Source: Ktedonospora formicarum | GTDB lineage: Bacteria > Chloroflexota > Ktedonobacteria > Ktedonobacterales > Ktedonobacteraceae | Assembly: GCF_016587355.1 (NCBI RefSeq) | Contig: NZ_BNJF01000001.1 | Location: 2,616,501-2,680,500, forward strand | Reading direction: 5' to 3' | Length of the DNA: 64,000 nt | In this document: piece by piece, positions 61,326 through 64,000 of the stretch | Numbering within the stretch: position 1 is the first letter of the stretch | Layout of the letters: the number at the start of each line of letters is the position of its first letter | The notes under the pieces: model-generated | What the model was told of the DNA's origin: nothing | What the model saw: the letters and a program-made list of their open reading frames with translations, nothing else | Database searches by the model: none | Position numbers and translations under genes: made by a program

Positions 61326-62036
61326 CTAAGGCTTGAGTGCCAGAGCTGTTGCGACATCCAGGCGAATGCTAGGTGACATTGTTGATGTCAGCACAACGCT
61401 CTTCACATAAGTGCCTTTCGCGCCAGAGGGGCGAGCACGTACCACCGCGTCAACAACTGACGAGATGTTCGTCATCAGCGCCTCTTCGCTGAACGAAAGC
61501 TTGCCAGCAGGAATATGCAGTAAAGCAGTCTTATCGACCTTAAACTCTACGCGTCCTGCCTTAACCTCACGAATGGTTCTGGCGAGGTCGAAAGTAATAG
61601 TACCAGCTTTTGGGCTGGGCATCAAGCCCCTGGGACCCAGTTTCTTACCGAGGCGGCCAACTTTGCCCATGACATCGGGAGTTGCAATCGCGACATCAAA
61701 GCCCAACCAGTCGCTCTCGATCTGCTTGATCAGATCATCGAGACCTACGAAATCCGCACCAGCAGTCTCGGCTTCTGAGACTTTTTCGCCCTGAGCAAAC
61801 ACCAGGACTTTAACTTCCTTACCGGTGCCAGCAGGTAGCATTGCCACACCACGAACCATCTGGTCGGCGTGGCGTGGGTCGACGCCAAGCTTCATATGGA
61901 GCTCGACGGTAGGATCGAACTTAACGTAATTCAGTTTCTTGAGGAGTGAGACGGCTTCCCTGGGCTCGTACAGCTTCTCTGCTTCTAGCAGCTTGCTGAC
62001 CTCCAGGTACTTTTTGCCATGTTTCTGAGTTGCCAT
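61326..62036 (-). CDS. rplA: 50S ribosomal protein L1
   Basis: L1 forms the mobile L1 stalk near the E site and is a translational repressor of its own operon in many bacteria. The 236 residues show the family throughout, for example VELHMKLGVDPRHADQMVRG, LGPRGLMPSPKAGT and GRVEFKVDKTALLHIPAGK. ATG 62036 has AAGGAGG 11 bases upstream; an open frame extends further without a ribosome-binding site. It follows rplK. Confidence 0.98.
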   Translation of the reverse strand: MATQKHGKKYLEVSKLLEAEKLYEPREAVSLLKKLNYVKFDPTVELHMKLGVDPRHADQMVRGVAMLPAGTGKEVKVLVFAQGEKVSEAETAGADFVGLDDLIKQIESDWLGFDVAIATPDVMGKVGRLGKKLGPRGLMPSPKAGTITFDLARTIREVKAGRVEFKVDKTALLHIPAGKLSFSEEALMTNISSVVDAVVRARPSGAKGTYVKSVVLTSTMSPSIRLDVATALALKP

Positions 62037-62181
62037 AGAAATGAAAGCCCTCCTTGAGGCTAAACCACCGCAGTGACTCTCGGGCCAATGCAAGGTCAAC
62101 GAATGTGCGACTTACTCTTTGTGAGAAAACCTGAGCCCATTAGCGCTAACGGCTTCAGTGACCTAGTCTTCACAAAAGATC

Positions 62182-62604
62182 TTAGCCGATTGTAATACCC
62201 ATGCTCCGGGCGGTGCCTTCAATAGTGCGCTCAGCCGCCTCGATGCTATTCACATTCAGATCTTGGACCTTCAGTTCGGCGATCTCGCGGAGCTTCTCAC
62301 GCGTAATCGAGCCTTTTTTATCTTTATTCGGAACCGAAGATCCCTTCTCGACGCCTGCAGCACTCTTCAGTAGATAAGAGACAGGCGGAGTTTTGGTCAC
62401 GAAGGTGAATGAGCGATCCTCATAAATGGTGATCTCAGCTGGGATAATCATACCAGCCTTATCAGCGGTACGTGCGTTGTATTCCTTACAGAACATCATG
62501 ATGTTGACGCCGTGAGGACCGAGCGCAGTACCAATTGGGGGTGCAGGATTTGCCTTACCCGCTGGAATTTGTAGGCGTACAACAGCCTTAATACGCTTAG
62601 CCAT
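62182..62604 (-). CDS. rplK: 50S ribosomal protein L11
   Basis: L11 lies at the GTPase-associated centre next to the L7/L12 stalk and binds 23S rRNA helices 43-44. Of 140 residues, the N-terminal [38 protein letters not shown] and C-terminal [34 protein letters not shown] are as expected. It follows nusG by about 130 bp, and rplA comes next, the standard order. Confidence 0.98.
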   Translation of the reverse strand: MAKRIKAVVRLQIPAGKANPAPPIGTALGPHGVNIMMFCKEYNARTADKAGMIIPAEITIYEDRSFTFVTKTPPVSYLLKSAAGVEKGSSVPNKDKKGSITREKLREIAELKVQDLNVNSIEAAERTIEGTARSMGITIG

Positions 62605-62731
62605 AAACCGTGTAAACTCCTCAAGAATTACGAATGGACGAATTGTTTGCCATCAAAACTCAGCTAGAAACTCCGCTCGTCCAACGTGTTTCACTTGCTG
62701 CAATCAGGACTTATGCAAGTTGGGCAATCTG

Positions 62732-63322
62732 TTAGATCTTCTCAACCTGTAGGAAGTCCAGCACGACCGGGGTTTCGCGACCAAAGAATGATACGAGTAC
62801 AGTGACCTTGTTACGATCCATATTCAAGTCGCTGACCGTACCAATAAAATCCGCGAACGGTCCATCGATAACACGAACACTCTGGCCCTTGGAAAAACTG
62901 ATCTTGGCCTTGGGTTTCTCAGTCTCTTTTGTGACCTGCTTTAAGATCGTTCTAACCTCGTGCTCCTGGAGAGGAATTGGGCGATTACCAGAACCAACGA
63001 AGCTTGTAACCCCAGGGGTGTTGCGTACAACATACCAGGCTTCATCGCTCATGATCATTTCCACGAGTACGTAACCGGGAAAGACCTTACGCTGAACTGT
63101 CCGACGCTGCCCCTGCTTAATCTCAACCTCTTCCTCCATAGGAACAATTACGCGGAAGATTTTCCCGCGCATATCCATAGAGGCGATACGAGCCTCAAGG
63201 TGGCTACGCACTTTGTTTTCGTATCCCGAATAGGTATGAATAGCAAACCAGGCGCGCTCTTCGGTATCAACACCGACTTTGGCATCAGGTCTATCATTCT
63301 CACTGGTATGTTCAGTAAACAC
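62732..63322 (-). CDS. nusG: transcription elongation/antitermination factor NusG
   Basis: NusG binds RNA polymerase and links it to ribosomes or Rho. The NGN domain (RAWFAIHTYSGYENKVRSHLEARI, GYVLVEMIMSDEAWYVVRNTPGVTSFVG) and the C-terminal KOW domain (FSKGQSVRVIDGPFADFIGTV) are both present over 196 residues. The N-terminus has about 20 extra polar residues. It follows secE closely (32 bp). Confidence 0.98.
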   Translation of the reverse strand: MFTEHTSENDRPDAKVGVDTEERAWFAIHTYSGYENKVRSHLEARIASMDMRGKIFRVIVPMEEEVEIKQGQRRTVQRKVFPGYVLVEMIMSDEAWYVVRNTPGVTSFVGSGNRPIPLQEHEVRTILKQVTKETEKPKAKISFSKGQSVRVIDGPFADFIGTVSDLNMDRNKVTVLVSFFGRETPVVLDFLQVEKI

Positions 63323-63354
63323 GGTTTTCCCCTTCTGGTCGCCTGGTGACGAAG

Positions 63355-63732
63355 CTATTTACCATTAATAAGCAGGAAAAGTTGGTAAAGACCCAGGTCA
63401 ATCAACCACAGAAACAACCCAACCGCAGCAGAAATGACGATCACAGCGATAGTCAAATTGCGAGCCTGTTCGAAGGTAGGCCATGTCACCTTGTGGCGGA
63501 GTTCATAGTAAGAGTCAACAAAGAACCCACCTAAGCGAGTATTACGAAAACGCGACCAGGTCGAGTTACCACGCTGCTCGCGGCGCGCGGCTCGGCTTCT
63601 CTCTCTGGAACCTGTCTTAGGTGCCGTTTTTGCGCTCTTAGCTGGCTGCTCCTTCTCCCTACCGCTCACCTTCGCCTCAGCCATTTGACTCCGGCTAGTA
63701 TTTCTCTTTTTCTCGGCCATTTTGTTTGCCAC
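63355..63732 (-). CDS. secE: preprotein translocase subunit SecE
   Basis: SecE stabilises the SecY channel in the membrane. The C-terminal single helix (NLTIAVIVISAAVGLFLWLIDLGLYQLFLLI) follows the conserved amphipathic stretch (YYELRHKVTWPTFEQ). About 70 basic, Lys/Arg/Ser-rich residues precede it, so it has 125 residues against about 60 in many Gram-positive bacteria. The start is GTG with AAAGG six bases upstream. It comes before nusG, as usual. Confidence 0.95.
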   Translation of the reverse strand: MANKMAEKKRNTSRSQMAEAKVSGREKEQPAKSAKTAPKTGSRERSRAARREQRGNSTWSRFRNTRLGGFFVDSYYELRHKVTWPTFEQARNLTIAVIVISAAVGLFLWLIDLGLYQLFLLINGK

Positions 63733-63770
63733 GTTCAGCCTTTCTCGATCAGTAGAGATCGTACACGTAT

Positions 63771-63788
63771 GCTAGTGCGAGCACTAGC
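63771..63788. terminator. hairpin between rpmG and secE
   Basis: GCTAGTGC-GA-GCACTAGC is a perfect 8-bp hairpin in the 75-bp gap. It lacks a T run and may only stabilise or partly terminate the rpmG message. Confidence 0.45.
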
Positions 63789-63807
63789 ACACACATACCC
63801 TACTATC

Positions 63808-63978
63808 TTACTTGGTCTCACGGTGGGGTACATGCTCTCGACAAGTTGTGCAGAACTTGCGCAATTCGAGGCGATCAGGATTGTTTTTCTTGTTCTTTTC
63901 CGTGGAATAGTTGCGGCTCTTGCAGGTTGTGCAAGCCAACGTGACCACGATGCGATTCTCTTTGCCTTTACTAGCCAT
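63808..63978 (-). CDS. rpmG: 50S ribosomal protein L33
   Basis: L33 is a small zinc-ribbon protein near the E site of the large subunit. Reading the minus strand from ATG 63978 gives 56 residues with two CxxC pairs ([11 protein letters not shown] and KFCTTCREH), the standard L33 pattern ([19 protein letters not shown]) and a Lys end. This Cys-containing form binds zinc. It precedes secE-nusG, the common rpmG-secE-nusG order. ATATTCTCC-like bases lie upstream; the region beyond is outside the window. Confidence 0.95.
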   Translation of the reverse strand: MASKGKENRIVVTLACTTCKSRNYSTEKNKKNNPDRLELRKFCTTCREHVPHRETK

Positions 63979-64000
63979 GATATTCTCCGTTATGTTGCCT

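Overview
The window looks like chromosomal DNA from a Chloroflexota bacterium, most likely of class Ktedonobacteria. This is inferred from the gene mix: Hanks-type kinases (one fused to a long TPR array), YtxH, YflT and PRC-barrel proteins, a monoderm-style wall enzyme set beside a large RND pump, and tig-clpX-lon order. No 16S or 23S rRNA is present to confirm it. Base composition is moderate and even. I see no insertion sequence, prophage or CRISPR array.

Layout. 1-5.4 kb: partial MFS permease, PP2C-like phosphatase, thioesterase, class A penicillin-binding protein. 6.1-14.5 kb: rsmA, two Ser/Thr kinases (one frameshifted), PRC-barrel protein, first 5S rRNA gene, MerR and LuxR-type regulators, tRNA-Lys, CheY-like receiver. 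14.7-18 kb: YtxH protein, a two-gene unit led by a probable AhpD-like selenoprotein, purK and purE. 18-25.3 kb: second 5S gene, a DnaA-box-like cluster, a CTP-synthase-like amidotransferase, and a phosphate block read leftward (pstS-pstC-pstA-small gene-pstB-small membrane protein-PhoP/PhoB-type regulator) with a Pho-box-like repeat upstream. 25.4-33.3 kb: third 5S gene, DUF4870 protein, lon, clpX, tig, a tRNA-Leu/Gly/Gly operon. 33.6-47 kb: ppk1, acetyltransferase, hydrolase, two tandem thymidylate-kinase-like genes, a small transcript ahead of mgtE, histidine phosphatase, orphan atpE, fourth 5S gene, RND transporter. 47.6-56.3 kb: ruvB-queA (queA frameshifted), S9 peptidase, YjjX-type NTPase, two wall enzymes, family-4 uracil-DNA glycosylase. 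56.5-64 kb: translation block rpmG-secE-nusG-rplK-rplA-rplJ-rplL-rpsO-pnp, all leftward.

Four points stand out. (1) Four stand-alone 5S rRNA genes, each with the same strong promoter and its own terminator, are scattered among protein genes. (2) A carboxymuconolactone-decarboxylase/AhpD-like gene has an in-frame TGA exactly at the second Cys of its CxxC motif, followed 20 nt later by a 7-bp hairpin with a GGC loop, as expected for selenocysteine and a bacterial SECIS. (3) Most genes or convergent pairs end in very long, nearly perfect inverted repeats, often 16-29 bp per arm; one 52-bp perfect palindrome includes the final codons of a kinase gene. (4) Both frameshifts found (kinase tail, queA) can be repaired by one base in a C or G run, so sequencing error is a serious alternative to real mutation.

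The genes are mostly housekeeping: ribosome and transcription-factor synthesis, protein quality control, phosphate uptake and polyphosphate storage, purine synthesis, Mg2+ uptake, wall synthesis and DNA repair, with a signalling layer of kinases and response regulators.
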